64,000 nt of DNA from Bradyrhizobium monzae. Its GTDB lineage: Bacteria; Pseudomonadota; Alphaproteobacteria; Rhizobiales; Xanthobacteraceae. Below, in pieces: positions 16,785 through 24,821 of the stretch. Positions within the stretch are counted from its first letter, which is position 1; the number at the start of each line of letters is the position of its first letter. Position numbers and translations under genes: made by a program. The stretch lies in NCBI RefSeq assembly GCF_021458635.1, contig NZ_JAIRDQ010000011.1, positions 186,001 to 250,000 of the forward strand. The letters are read 5' to 3'. The notes beneath the pieces are model-generated. The model made no database searches and was not told where the DNA came from. It was given only the letters and a program-made list of their open reading frames with translations.

Positions 16785-17825
16785 TTACACGTTGCCGCGA
16801 TCCTCGCGAAACAAATCCAGCTTCTGCTGCACCGGCCGATCCGAGAAGCTGAACAGCACGGCATCGTCATCCGCCTCGTGCGTCACCCACTGCCAGCTTG
16901 GCACCACGAACAGATCGCGCGGGCTCCATTCGAAAACGGCGTCGCCAATGCGGCTGCGGCCCCGGCCCTCGATCGGGCAGAACACGGTCGCATCGGTCGC
17001 GCGGTAGCGTGCGGTCTTGAACCCCCGGGGCAGCAACTGAATGAAGGTGCCGATGGTCGGCATCGCGAAATCGCCGGTCTCGGGGTTGCTGAATTTCAGC
17101 TTCAGCCCGTGGCATGCGTCCCACTCCTGGCTCGCGCGAGCCTTTTCCAGCGCCTCGCGGGTGTAGGCATAGGGATAGCTGAAGATCGGCGAGGTCTTCG
17201 ATGACCGCTTCACATCGACCGGCAGCAGATTGTGGCCGTAGCGGGCAAAGCTGTCGCCGGCAGGCTTGGTGATCTTCTGCTGGTCTTCCTTGGAGCCTTC
17301 CGCGAAAGAGCAATCGAGGAACTGCACCAGCGGAATGTCGAGGCCGTCGAGCCAGAACATCGGCTCGCTGGTTTCGTTGGAATGGTCGTGCCAGGTCATC
17401 GACGGCGTGATGATGAAATCGCCTGGCTCCATCGCCGTGCGCTCGCCGTCGACAGCGGTGTGGGCGCCCTTGCCTTCAAGCACGAAGCGCAGCGCCGACT
17501 GGCTGTGCCGGTGCGCGGGCGCGACGTCGCCCGGCACCACCATCTGCACGCCGGCATAAAGCGACGTTGTGATCTTGGACTGGCCGCGCAGGCCCGGGTT
17601 CTCCAGCACCAGCACGCGCCGTTCGGCTTCCTTGGCGGTGATCAGCTTGCCGGCCTCGGTCATGTAATCGCGGATGATGTCGAATTTCCACAGATGCGGC
17701 CGGCAGGCGCTTTTCGGCTCCGGTGTGATCAAATCGCTCATCACCGTCCACAGCGCGGTGAGGTTTTCGCCGTCGATCTTCTTGTAGAACGCCTCGCGTT
17801 CCGGCGTCTTGGTCACGGCTTCCAT
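16785..17825 (-). CDS. gtdA: Gentisate 1,2-dioxygenase
   Basis: A 346-residue bicupin Fe(II) dioxygenase that opens the gentisate ring to maleylpyruvate. The first cupin carries the metal motif APAHRHSQSALRFVLEGKG (His105, His107) and TWHDHSN (His146, His148). The second cupin holds YRATDATVFCPIEGRGRS and WQWVTHEADDDAVLF. Length and layout fit the family. It is divergent from the isomerase gene, and a palindromic site lies 26 nt upstream. The ring-cleavage substrate could be a substituted gentisate or salicylate, since close relatives vary. Confidence 0.93.
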   Translation of the reverse strand: MEAVTKTPEREAFYKKIDGENLTALWTVMSDLITPEPKSACRPHLWKFDIIRDYMTEAGKLITAKEAERRVLVLENPGLRGQSKITTSLYAGVQMVVPGDVAPAHRHSQSALRFVLEGKGAHTAVDGERTAMEPGDFIITPSMTWHDHSNETSEPMFWLDGLDIPLVQFLDCSFAEGSKEDQQKITKPAGDSFARYGHNLLPVDVKRSSKTSPIFSYPYAYTREALEKARASQEWDACHGLKLKFSNPETGDFAMPTIGTFIQLLPRGFKTARYRATDATVFCPIEGRGRSRIGDAVFEWSPRDLFVVPSWQWVTHEADDDAVLFSFSDRPVQQKLDLFREDRGNV

Positions 17826-17851
17826 GGCGCGGCTCCCGTCGTTTTTCTGTA

Positions 17852-17873
17852 GATTGACAGCATACTGACAATC
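17852..17873. promoter_or_regulatory. Operator in the gentisate/isomerase divergent promoter
   Basis: Left half GATTGACAG, centre CATA, right half CTGACAATC: 18 of 22 positions are palindromic. It matches the site at 22019-22040 at 18 of 22 positions. It lies 26 nt before the dioxygenase start and 61 nt before the isomerase gene. The MarR-family regulator encoded at 18557 is the likely binder. Confidence 0.6.
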
Positions 17874-17934
17874 TTTGTAGCGTCAATGGCGGCCACTCTT
17901 GCTAAGAAACGGGAAAATTCAGAGGGAGGTTCCG

Positions 17935-18567
17935 ATGAAGCTGCACGGCTATTTTCGCTCCAGCGCGGCCTACCGCGTGCGGATCGCGCTGAATCTCAAG
18001 GGCCTCGGGGCCGAGCACCTGCCGCATCATCTGCGCAAGGGCGAGCAATGTGCGCCCGCCTATCTCGCCATCAACCCGCAAGGCCTGGTGCCGGCGCTGG
18101 AGAACGACTCCGGCGCGGTGCTGACCCAATCGGTCGCGATCATCGAATGGCTCGACGAAACGCACCCCAATCCGCCATTGCTGCCAAAGGATCCGCTGCA
18201 GCGTGCCAAGGTCCGCGCGTTCGCGCTGGCGATCGCCTGCGACACCCACCCGGTGCAGAATTTGAAGGTGCTGGCGCGGCTGCGCGAGCTTGGGCTACCT
18301 GACGAGAAAGTTCAGGACTGGGCGGCGTGGGTCAATCGCGAGGGGTTGTCGGCCTGCGAGACCCTGATCAGGGACGAGCCGGGCCCGTTCTGCTTCGGCG
18401 ATGCGCCGACGCTCGCCGATCTCTGCCTGGTGCCGCAACTCGCCAATGCGCGCCGCTTCGGCGTCGATGTCGCGGCGTATCCGCGCCTGCTCAAGGCCGA
18501 AGCCGCCGCCAAGGCGGTGGCCGCCTTTGCCAACGCCGCACCGGAGAAGCAACCCGATGCCGAGTAA
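17935..18567 (+). CDS. maiA: Maleylpyruvate/maleylacetoacetate isomerase, glutathione S-transferase zeta class
   Basis: A 210-residue GST of the zeta class with the glutathione-binding active site YFRSSAAYRVRIAL at residues 6-19. The C-terminal helical domain contains SACETLIRDEPGPFCFGDAP and LADLCLVPQLANARRF. Next to gentisate dioxygenase its natural role is the glutathione-dependent cis-trans isomerisation of maleylpyruvate to fumarylpyruvate. Maleylacetoacetate in tyrosine breakdown is the alternative. AGGGAGG precedes the ATG at 17935. The MarR gene overlaps its end by 11 nt. Confidence 0.9.
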   Translation: MKLHGYFRSSAAYRVRIALNLKGLGAEHLPHHLRKGEQCAPAYLAINPQGLVPALENDSGAVLTQSVAIIEWLDETHPNPPLLPKDPLQRAKVRAFALAIACDTHPVQNLKVLARLRELGLPDEKVQDWAAWVNREGLSACETLIRDEPGPFCFGDAPTLADLCLVPQLANARRFGVDVAAYPRLLKAEAAAKAVAAFANAAPEKQPDAE

Positions 18568-19069
18568 GCCTGCGGCTCCGATCACGATAGACGCGGTCTA
18601 TGCCGCGCCGGGCTATCTGTTCCGGCGCATGCAGCAGATCGCGGTCTCGATCTTTATGGAGGAGTGCAAGGCATTCGATCTGACCCCGGTGCAATATGCG
18701 GCGCTGATCGCGATCCACACCCATCCCGGCATTGATGCGACGCGGCTGTCGGCGGTGATCGCCTTCGACCGTTCCACGCTCGGCAGCGTGATCGAACGGC
18801 TTCAGGCCAAGGATTTTGTCGAGCGCAAGCCTGCACCCGAGGACAAGCGGATCAAGCTGCTCTATCTGACCAAGCAAGGCGCCGCGATCCTGCGCGAGAT
18901 CATCCCTGCCGTCGAACGCGCCCAGGCGCGCATGCTGGAGCCGCTCAAGCCCGGCGAGCGCAAGGCGCTGATGGGGCTGATGGCGCAGCTCGTCGACCTC
19001 AACAACGAGGCCTCGCGCGTGCCGCTGCGGGCGGAGGATGCGCTGGAGCATCTGGGGAAGGCGGGGTGA
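18557..19069 (+). CDS. MarR-family transcriptional regulator
   Basis: A 170-residue winged-helix regulator: LTPVQYAALIAIHTHPGIDA, then LSAVIAFDRSTLGSVIERLQ (recognition helix), then the wing KPAPEDKRIKLLYLT. MarR proteins of this type often release DNA on binding aromatic acids or their CoA esters. The gene is translationally coupled to the isomerase (11-nt overlap). Matching operators lie in front of the dioxygenase/isomerase and the hydroxylase/ligase transcripts. I chose the ATG at 18557 with GGAGAAG upstream. Confidence 0.92.
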   Translation: MPSKPAAPITIDAVYAAPGYLFRRMQQIAVSIFMEECKAFDLTPVQYAALIAIHTHPGIDATRLSAVIAFDRSTLGSVIERLQAKDFVERKPAPEDKRIKLLYLTKQGAAILREIIPAVERAQARMLEPLKPGERKALMGLMAQLVDLNNEASRVPLRAEDALEHLGKAG

Positions 19070-19094
19070 GGTCGCAAAGTTTTCACCTCATACT

Positions 19095-19236
19095 CCGCCG
19101 TCGTCCCGGACAAGCGAAGCGCAGATCCGGGACCCATACGCCGCAGCAATAGTTTGGCGAAGACAGGCAATGACCATCTCGCGTCACACCACTGCTGCGG
19201 CGTATGGGTCCCGGCCTTCGCCGGGCGACGACAGCG
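19095..19236. repeat. Long palindromic repeat in a convergent gap
   Basis: The left arm (19095-19148) reads CCGCCGTCGTCCCGGACAAG and later GGGACCCATACGCCGCAGCA. The right arm (19192-19236) reads GCTGCGGCGTATGGGTCCCG and later GGGCGACGACAGCGG. Together they form a long imperfect hairpin between the ends of the MarR and ligase genes. A half copy of the same family lies at 29211-29238. Confidence 0.75.
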
Positions 19237-19240
19237 GAGG

Positions 19241-20854
19241 CTACATCCTTAACAACGCCTGCCGATCGATCTTCCCCGTGCCGGTCTTCGGCAACTCGTC
19301 GATGAAGATCACCTCGCGCGGATATTTGTACGGCAGCAGCCTGCTTTTGACGTAATCCTGCAGTCGCCGCGCCGCCTCGCTCTGGTCGCTTGCGCGGTTG
19401 TTCATCACCACGACCGCCTTCAGCGTCATGCGCCGGTCCGGCAGCTCCGCAGCGAACACTGCGCATTCGCGAATCTCGGGATGGTCGGCGAGGCACAGCT
19501 CGACCTCGAGCGGGTAGACCCACTGGCCCGAGATCTTGATGAGATCGTCGGCGCGGCCGCGGAAGAAGTGAAAACCGTCGCTGTCACGAACAAAACGGTC
19601 GCCGGTGTAGATCCAGCCGCCCTCGCGGATGGTCTCTGCGGATTTGTCCGGCCGGTTCCAGTATAGCGGCGTGTTGGAATCGCCGCGCACCCACAAAATG
19701 CCTTCCTCGTTGTCGCCGACGTCGCGGCCGTCTTTGTCGCGCAGCGCGACCTCGTAGCCGGGAACGCGCAAGCCCGCCGCGCCGAGCTTCTTCTGCTCGG
19801 GGCGGTTGGAGAGGTAGATGTGCAGCACCTCGGTCGAGCCGAGGCCTTCGACGATCTCGAGGCCCGTGAGCGTTTTCCAGCCGTTGAAGACGTCGGCCGA
19901 GAGCACTTCGGCCGCCGAGAGCGCCATGCGCAGCGACGAAAAGTTCGTCCTGTCCGCGCCCTCGGCCTTGGTCAACGAGGTGTAAAGCGTCGGCAGACCG
20001 AAGAAGACCGTCGGCTTGTACTGCTCGATCGCGGCAAAGATCGATGCCGGCTTCGGCTGTCCCGGCAGCAGCAAAGTTGCCGCGCCCGCCGAGAACGGGA
20101 AGGTGACGGAATTGCCAAAGCCGTACGCGAAAAAGATCTTCGGCACGGAGAAGCAGATGTCGCTCGGTGCCAGCTTCAGGACGTTTTGTGCAAAAGCGAC
20201 CTCGCTATAGGCCATGTCGTGCTGGAGATGCACGATGCCCTTGGGCCGCCCGGTCGAGCCGGAGGAGTACATCCAGAACGCCATCTCGTTGCGATGCGTC
20301 GGCGCTTCGGCCAGCTCGGCAGCGAATTGCGAGAGCCAGTCCGCGGCAGTCATCGCCTTCGGCACCGCGTGATCGCCGACATCGCCATTGACGACGATCA
20401 GCGTGCGCAGCGCCGTGTCCTTGCAGGCCTCAGCATTGAAACGCGCGCAGAATTCGGCATCCGCCACCGCAACGGCGGCGCCGGAATCGGCGAGATAGAA
20501 TTGCAGCAGGTCCGGCGGTGTCAGCGTGTTGATCAGCAGCGGGACGAAGCCGGCGCGCACCGCACCGAAGAAGGCGGCGGGGTAGGCCGGCGTGTCGTCG
20601 AGGAACAGCAGCACGCGGTCGCCGCGCTTCAGGCCGAGCGACGCAAAGCCGTTGCCCCAGCGGCAAGCATCAGTGCAGAGCTCGGCATAGGTCCGCGTGC
20701 CCGCCGGGCCAACCAGCGCGAGCCTGTCGCTGCGGCCATTGGCGAGATTGTCGAACAGCACGCGGCTGGCGTTGTAGGTTTCCGGAACGGCAAAGCCGAT
20801 CTCGCGAGCGCCCGCGCTGTCCGCGGGTACCTGGTCGCGTATCTCGTCGCTCAT
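19241..20854 (-). CDS. Benzoate-CoA ligase family aryl-CoA synthetase
   Basis: A 537-residue ANL-superfamily enzyme. The ATP loop is YSSGSTGRPKGIVH (196-209), the adenylate motif region GLGSTEVLHIYLSN, and the C-terminal catalytic Lys is in LPKTGTGKIDRQAL (about residue 528). It belongs to the benzoate/4-hydroxybenzoate-CoA ligase group. It overlaps the hydroxylase gene by 4 nt (ATGA), so it should make the CoA ester that enzyme uses; salicylate is the natural guess. Benzoate or 2-aminobenzoate remain possible. Confidence 0.92.
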   Translation of the reverse strand: MSDEIRDQVPADSAGAREIGFAVPETYNASRVLFDNLANGRSDRLALVGPAGTRTYAELCTDACRWGNGFASLGLKRGDRVLLFLDDTPAYPAAFFGAVRAGFVPLLINTLTPPDLLQFYLADSGAAVAVADAEFCARFNAEACKDTALRTLIVVNGDVGDHAVPKAMTAADWLSQFAAELAEAPTHRNEMAFWMYSSGSTGRPKGIVHLQHDMAYSEVAFAQNVLKLAPSDICFSVPKIFFAYGFGNSVTFPFSAGAATLLLPGQPKPASIFAAIEQYKPTVFFGLPTLYTSLTKAEGADRTNFSSLRMALSAAEVLSADVFNGWKTLTGLEIVEGLGSTEVLHIYLSNRPEQKKLGAAGLRVPGYEVALRDKDGRDVGDNEEGILWVRGDSNTPLYWNRPDKSAETIREGGWIYTGDRFVRDSDGFHFFRGRADDLIKISGQWVYPLEVELCLADHPEIRECAVFAAELPDRRMTLKAVVVMNNRASDQSEAARRLQDYVKSRLLPYKYPREVIFIDELPKTGTGKIDRQALLRM

Positions 20855-22005
20855 GCCGTAGCCTCGCCGTCCGCGTCTCCGCCGTTCTTCGCGGCCTCGT
20901 ATTGCGCCATGAAGGTTGGCGACATGTGGCGCAGACGTGCATCGTCGATGCGGCCGGAGCGGGTGATGTAGCTATAGGCGAAATCCATCAGGCCGAGCTG
21001 CATGTGCTGGGCAAAGTGCTCGTACCAGAAGGCGCTCGTGCGCGCGGCGTTGACGAGCTTCTGCACCACCGGCTTGCGCGCCGCCTGGTAGCGATGCAGT
21101 GCGGTCGTCAGATGCGCATCCGATTCCAGCGCCTTGATCAGCGCGATCGCATCCTCGATCGCGAGCCGCGTGCCTGAGCCGATCGAGAAATGTGCCGAGT
21201 GCAGCGCATCGCCGATCAGCACCATGTTCTTGAACGACCAGTGCTCGTTCCAGACCCAGGGAAAATTGCGCCAGACCGATTTGTTGGAGACCAGGCAGTG
21301 GCCGCCGAGCGTATCGGCAAAAACCTCCTCACAGACGCCCTTGGACTGCTCGACGTCCTTGTAGGCGAAGCCATAGGCCTGCCAGGTCGCATGATCGCAC
21401 TCGACCAGGAAGGTGCTCATGTTCGGCGAGTAGCGGTAGTGGTGCGCGTTGAAGGCGCCGCGGTCGGTCTTCACGAACGTCTGCGACAGCGTGTCGAAGC
21501 GCTTTGAGGTGCCGTACCAGACGAATTTGTTGGAAGAGTAGGATAGCGAGGTGCCGAAATCGCCCTCGTAGGCGCGGCGCACCAGCGAATTCAAGCCATC
21601 GGAGGCGACGATCAGATCGTGGCCGTTGAGCTGGTCGATCGTTTGGATCTGGGTGTCGAAGCGCGCCGTGACGCCGGCATCGAGCGCGCGCTGCTGCAGG
21701 AACTGCAGGAGCTCGAGCCGGCCGATCGAAGAGAAGCCGACGCCATCGATGGCGACGCTGTCGCCGCCATGGTTCAGCGTGATGTTCTCCCAGCTCTCCA
21801 TATGCGGCGCGATCGCATCGACCGTCTCGGGGTCGTCGGCGCGCAGGAACTCCAGAGCCTGGTCGGAGAACACGACGCCAAAGCCCCAGGTCGCGTCGGC
21901 CGGGTTCTGTTCGAACAGGTCGACTTGATCCTCGGGGTGACGTTTCTTCCAGAGATAGGCGAAGTAGAGCCCACCGGGCCCCCCGCCAATCACGGCGATC
22001 CGCAA
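20851..22005 (-). CDS. FAD-dependent monooxygenase, salicylyl-CoA 5-hydroxylase type
   Basis: A 384-residue flavin monooxygenase. It shows the N-terminal RIAVIGGGPGGLYFAYLWKK and the C-terminal NMVLIGDALHSAHFSIGSGT. It resembles the monooxygenase half of 2-aminobenzoyl-CoA monooxygenase/reductase and the salicylyl-CoA 5-hydroxylase SdgC. The protein ends before any reductase half, which favours the hydroxylase role: salicylyl-CoA to gentisyl-CoA. It is first in the operon with the ligase, and an operator matching that of the gentisate genes lies 14 nt upstream. Confidence 0.85.
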   Translation of the reverse strand: MRIAVIGGGPGGLYFAYLWKKRHPEDQVDLFEQNPADATWGFGVVFSDQALEFLRADDPETVDAIAPHMESWENITLNHGGDSVAIDGVGFSSIGRLELLQFLQQRALDAGVTARFDTQIQTIDQLNGHDLIVASDGLNSLVRRAYEGDFGTSLSYSSNKFVWYGTSKRFDTLSQTFVKTDRGAFNAHHYRYSPNMSTFLVECDHATWQAYGFAYKDVEQSKGVCEEVFADTLGGHCLVSNKSVWRNFPWVWNEHWSFKNMVLIGDALHSAHFSIGSGTRLAIEDAIALIKALESDAHLTTALHRYQAARKPVVQKLVNAARTSAFWYEHFAQHMQLGLMDFAYSYITRSGRIDDARLRHMSPTFMAQYEAAKNGGDADGEATA

Positions 22006-22018
22006 ATTCGGCCTCCCT

Positions 22019-22040
22019 AATTGACAGTATACTTACTATC
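22019..22040. promoter_or_regulatory. Operator upstream of the hydroxylase-ligase operon
   Basis: Left part AATTGACAG, centre TATA, right part CTTACTATC. It shares 18 of 22 positions with the site at 17852-17873 and is the less symmetric of the two. It lies 14 nt before the hydroxylase start. The rest of the gap to 22194 shows only a weak 7-bp hairpin at 22117-22141. Confidence 0.55.
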
Positions 22041-22194
22041 TCAGGGTAGACTAATGGGCTCCGACCGCCCACGCCAGCGGAATTATCGGCATGCGTGATG
22101 CGCCGCAGCTCGGCCGCGGGCACCCGCATTGCGTGTGCCCGAAACCATCAGCTGCGAATCTTAGCCAAAGCGCGCCGGATTAGCCACCCGGACG

Positions 22195-22410
22195 TCAGAC
22201 GCAGCGCTTCACGTAGACCCCGTTCACCAGCACCCTGGTACAGCGGACCACGGGAACCGGCTTGCGGACGACCACGGCCCCGTTCGGTCCAGCGCAGCCG
22301 GCGCGATAGACGCCGCGGGCGCATACCACAGCATTGGCATCAGACGACTCGAAGGTCATGGTCGCCGCGAAGGCGAGCAGCGCGGAAGCGATAAGCAGGA
22401 ATGCACGCAT
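22195..22410 (-). CDS. Small secreted cysteine-containing protein, function unknown
   Basis: A 71-residue protein with a signal peptide (RAFLLIASALLAFAATM) cleaved near SDANA. The mature part of about 45 residues has Cys in VVCARGVYRAGCAG, VVRCTR and VKRCV. The four Cys suggest two disulfides in the periplasm. I do not recognise a family with a known function. Confidence 0.7.
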   Translation of the reverse strand: MRAFLLIASALLAFAATMTFESSDANAVVCARGVYRAGCAGPNGAVVVRKPVPVVRCTRVLVNGVYVKRCV

Positions 22411-22528
22411 GTCTTTCTCCCGGTCTTGTCGTGATTGAAATCGGATGTCGGCAAAGGATTAGCGGAAGAGGCGCGCGACAATTCACGGGCGCCGCCCACC
22501 ATCGATGGCAGCGTGAGCTGCGCGTGGC

Positions 22529-23371
22529 TTATCGCGCGGTGAACGGCGCGAGCACCTCCTTGCAGCCGGGCGAGAGCGATGCCGCGTTGCTGGCGATGCA
22601 TTGCACGATACGGCCGCCACCGGGTTGGACGCCGGCGCAGAGCGTGCGGATGTCGGCGCTGCAGGCAGAGCGAACGATGAACAGCTCTTCACGCGGCCGC
22701 AGCGGGCGCAGGACGATCACGGCGGGCGCGGCCGCCGGTGCTGCTCCGGCAGCCGGTGCTGCGCCAGCCGCAGGCGCTGCGGTCGCGCCGCCGCCAGCCG
22801 CAGCGGTTATGGCCTTCTCGCAAGCCGGCGAAACCTTGGCCTTGTTCTTCTCCAGGCATTCGAGCGCAGGTGCGCCGCCAGGTGGCACGCTGGCGCAGAC
22901 CTTGGGATAATCGGCGCGGCATGCGCTCTTGACCGCAGCAATCTGCGCGCTGCCCGGCTTCCTGGCCGCTGCCGCTTTCGGAGCGGCCTCTGCGGCAGGC
23001 TTCGCCGCCGGCTCGGCTGCGGGTGCCGCCTCGGTCTTTGCGGGTTCGGATTTGGCAGGTTCAGATTTGGCAGGTTCAGATTTGGCCGGAGCCGCCTCGG
23101 TCTTGGGTGCCGCAGCCGGCTCGACTGCTCGAACCGCGCTCTGGCATCCCGCCGACAAGCTCGACATGTGGCTCTGCAGACATTGATACGCCTCCACTCC
23201 GCCTGGCGTCACGCTCGAACAGTGCGCCATGAAATCCGAGCGGCATGCGGAGCGGATTGCGCTCTTCTGTGCCTCGGTCGGCGCTTGCGCGAATGCGCTT
23301 GTTGCAGTTGCGAACAGTGCTGCGGCGAGCAACGCGTGACGCGTTGATGCATGTTTCGACGTGTTGAACAT
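22529..23371 (-). CDS. Secreted protein with three cysteine-rich repeats
   Basis: A 280-residue exported protein with a signal peptide ending at SAFAQ. It holds three copies of a repeat of about 40 residues with four Cys each: RSACRSDFMAHCSSVTPGGV, KSACRADYPKVCASVPPGGA and RSACSADIRTLCAGVQPGGG, each closing with a QCL/ECL/QCI and a GC or AC. This resembles the Cys-rich GLG1/FGFR-type repeat. Ala/Pro/Lys/Glu-rich linkers join them, one with three AKSEP copies. I chose the ATG at 23371; the longer frame adds 20 residues before the signal peptide. It is probably periplasmic, with unknown function. Confidence 0.85.
   Translation of the reverse strand: MFNTSKHASTRHALLAAALFATATSAFAQAPTEAQKSAIRSACRSDFMAHCSSVTPGGVEAYQCLQSHMSSLSAGCQSAVRAVEPAAAPKTEAAPAKSEPAKSEPAKSEPAKTEAAPAAEPAAKPAAEAAPKAAAARKPGSAQIAAVKSACRADYPKVCASVPPGGAPALECLEKNKAKVSPACEKAITAAAGGGATAAPAAGAAPAAGAAPAAAPAVIVLRPLRPREELFIVRSACSADIRTLCAGVQPGGGRIVQCIASNAASLSPGCKEVLAPFTAR
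23043..23087. repeat. 15-bp tandem repeat coding AKSEP units
   Basis: Three head-to-tail copies of a 15-bp unit (GGTTCAGATTTGGCA and two near-identical forms) lie within the linker of the Cys-rich protein. Copy number may vary between strains by slippage. Confidence 0.85.
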
Positions 23372-23520
23372 CTGGGTGAATTCCTGCCCTGTCGGCAAAG
23401 CCGATGATTTAATCAAAAGTGATGCTGGCAATCGTCGCGGGTGATGCCGCGTGCAGCATCATTCGCCGCCGCGAGCTCTACCGCAAGTAGATATTACGTT
23501 CGGAATTGCGACGTAACTTA

Positions 23521-23596
23521 GAGCATGATCCGGAAAAGGGTGCAGCGGCTTTTCCTCGCGACAAACGTGGAACGCGTTCGCGCGGAGATCATGCTC
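23521..23596. repeat. Palindromic intergenic repeat
   Basis: GAGCATGATC at 23521-23530 pairs exactly with GATCATGCTC at 23587-23596, with the inner segment CCGGAAAAGG following the first arm. This is a common alphaproteobacterial intergenic element. It lies between two minus-strand genes, just past the end of the quinone-reductase-like gene. Confidence 0.75.
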
Positions 23597-23609
23597 AAAC
23601 TATGCGTCG

Positions 23610-24611
23610 TTACAGCTTGACCATGCGCTTGCCGCGGTTCTCGCCGGCGAGCAGTCCGATCAGCGCCTTCGGCGTGTTCTGCAATCCGTCGATGATGTCC
23701 TCCTGCACCTTCAGCTTGCCGGCCTTGACCCAGGCCTGGAGCTCGGCGAGCGCGCGCTGGCTCTCCTTCATGTAGTCCATCACGATGAAGCCCTGCATGA
23801 CGAGCCGCTTCACCACGATCAGGCCGGGCACGCCGCGCGGGCCGTGCGCCGACGGCGCGCCGTCATATTGCGAGATCGCACCGCAACAGGCGATGCGGCC
23901 GTAATTGTTCATCTGCGGGATGCAGGCTTCGAGGATGTCGCCGCCGACATTGTCAAAGTAGACGTCGATGCCCTTTGGTGCGGCCGCGCGCAGCGCCTTG
24001 AACACCGCGCCATCCTTGTAGTCGACCGCGGCATCGAAGCCGAGCTCGGAGGTCAGCCAGTGGCATTTGTCGGCACCGCCGGCGATGCCGATGACGCGGC
24101 ATCCCTTGATCTTGGCGATCTGGCCGACGATCGAGCCGACCGAACCTGCTGCGGCCGAGACCACGACGGTCTCGCCTTCCCTGGGCTTGCCGACCTCGAG
24201 CAGGCCGAAATAGGCGGTGAGGCCAGCGATGCCGAACACGCTGAGCAGGTGCGTCATCGGATCGAGCTTCGGCATTTTCGTCAAATGCTTTGCCGGCACA
24301 GCGGCGAACTCCTGCCAACCGGTGTCGCCGAACACGATGTCGCCCGGCGCAAGCTCCGGCGCTTTCGAGCTGATGACCTCGGCAATGGCGCCGCCGGCCA
24401 TCACGCTGTTTGCCTCCACGGCTGAACGATAGGTCGCGCCGTGCATCCAGGCGCGGTTGGCGGCGTCGAGCGAGATGTAACGCACGCGCAGCAAGGCTTC
24501 GCCAGCTTTTGGCTCTGGCATCCCAGCATCGACCATCTTGAAATGCTCAGGACCGAGCTTGCCGCTCGGCTTTTCCACCAGAAGAATTTGACGATTGACG
24601 CTTCCGGTCAT
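23610..24611 (-). CDS. NADP-dependent MDR-family oxidoreductase (quinone/alkenal reductase type)
   Basis: A 333-residue zinc-free medium-chain reductase of the CurA/YncB and prostaglandin-reductase group. Markers are YISLDAANRAWM, the Rossmann segment VVSAAAGSVGSIVGQIAKIK and the YFDNVGGDILEACIPQMNNY stretch. Such enzymes reduce alpha,beta-unsaturated ketones or aldehydes with NADPH in the cytoplasm. ATG start at 24611. It appears monocistronic. Confidence 0.92.
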   Translation of the reverse strand: MTGSVNRQILLVEKPSGKLGPEHFKMVDAGMPEPKAGEALLRVRYISLDAANRAWMHGATYRSAVEANSVMAGGAIAEVISSKAPELAPGDIVFGDTGWQEFAAVPAKHLTKMPKLDPMTHLLSVFGIAGLTAYFGLLEVGKPREGETVVVSAAAGSVGSIVGQIAKIKGCRVIGIAGGADKCHWLTSELGFDAAVDYKDGAVFKALRAAAPKGIDVYFDNVGGDILEACIPQMNNYGRIACCGAISQYDGAPSAHGPRGVPGLIVVKRLVMQGFIVMDYMKESQRALAELQAWVKAGKLKVQEDIIDGLQNTPKALIGLLAGENRGKRMVKL

Positions 24612-24821
24612 GGCGTTCCCTCTCTGATTGCTTGACGGTTATTGATGCAGCTGCAGCCAAGAAAACGAGCAAGCCGCATTCGTTGTGCGCTGCATGAAGG
24701 CTAGATCGCTGCATTCCGTTTCGCAACGGGAACATCCGGCTCGCGCGACCGCACGCAATGCGTGTTGCGTCGCTGTCATATCTGCGACATCATGAAGCGG
24801 CCGGTGTCGTGGGGGTCATTG

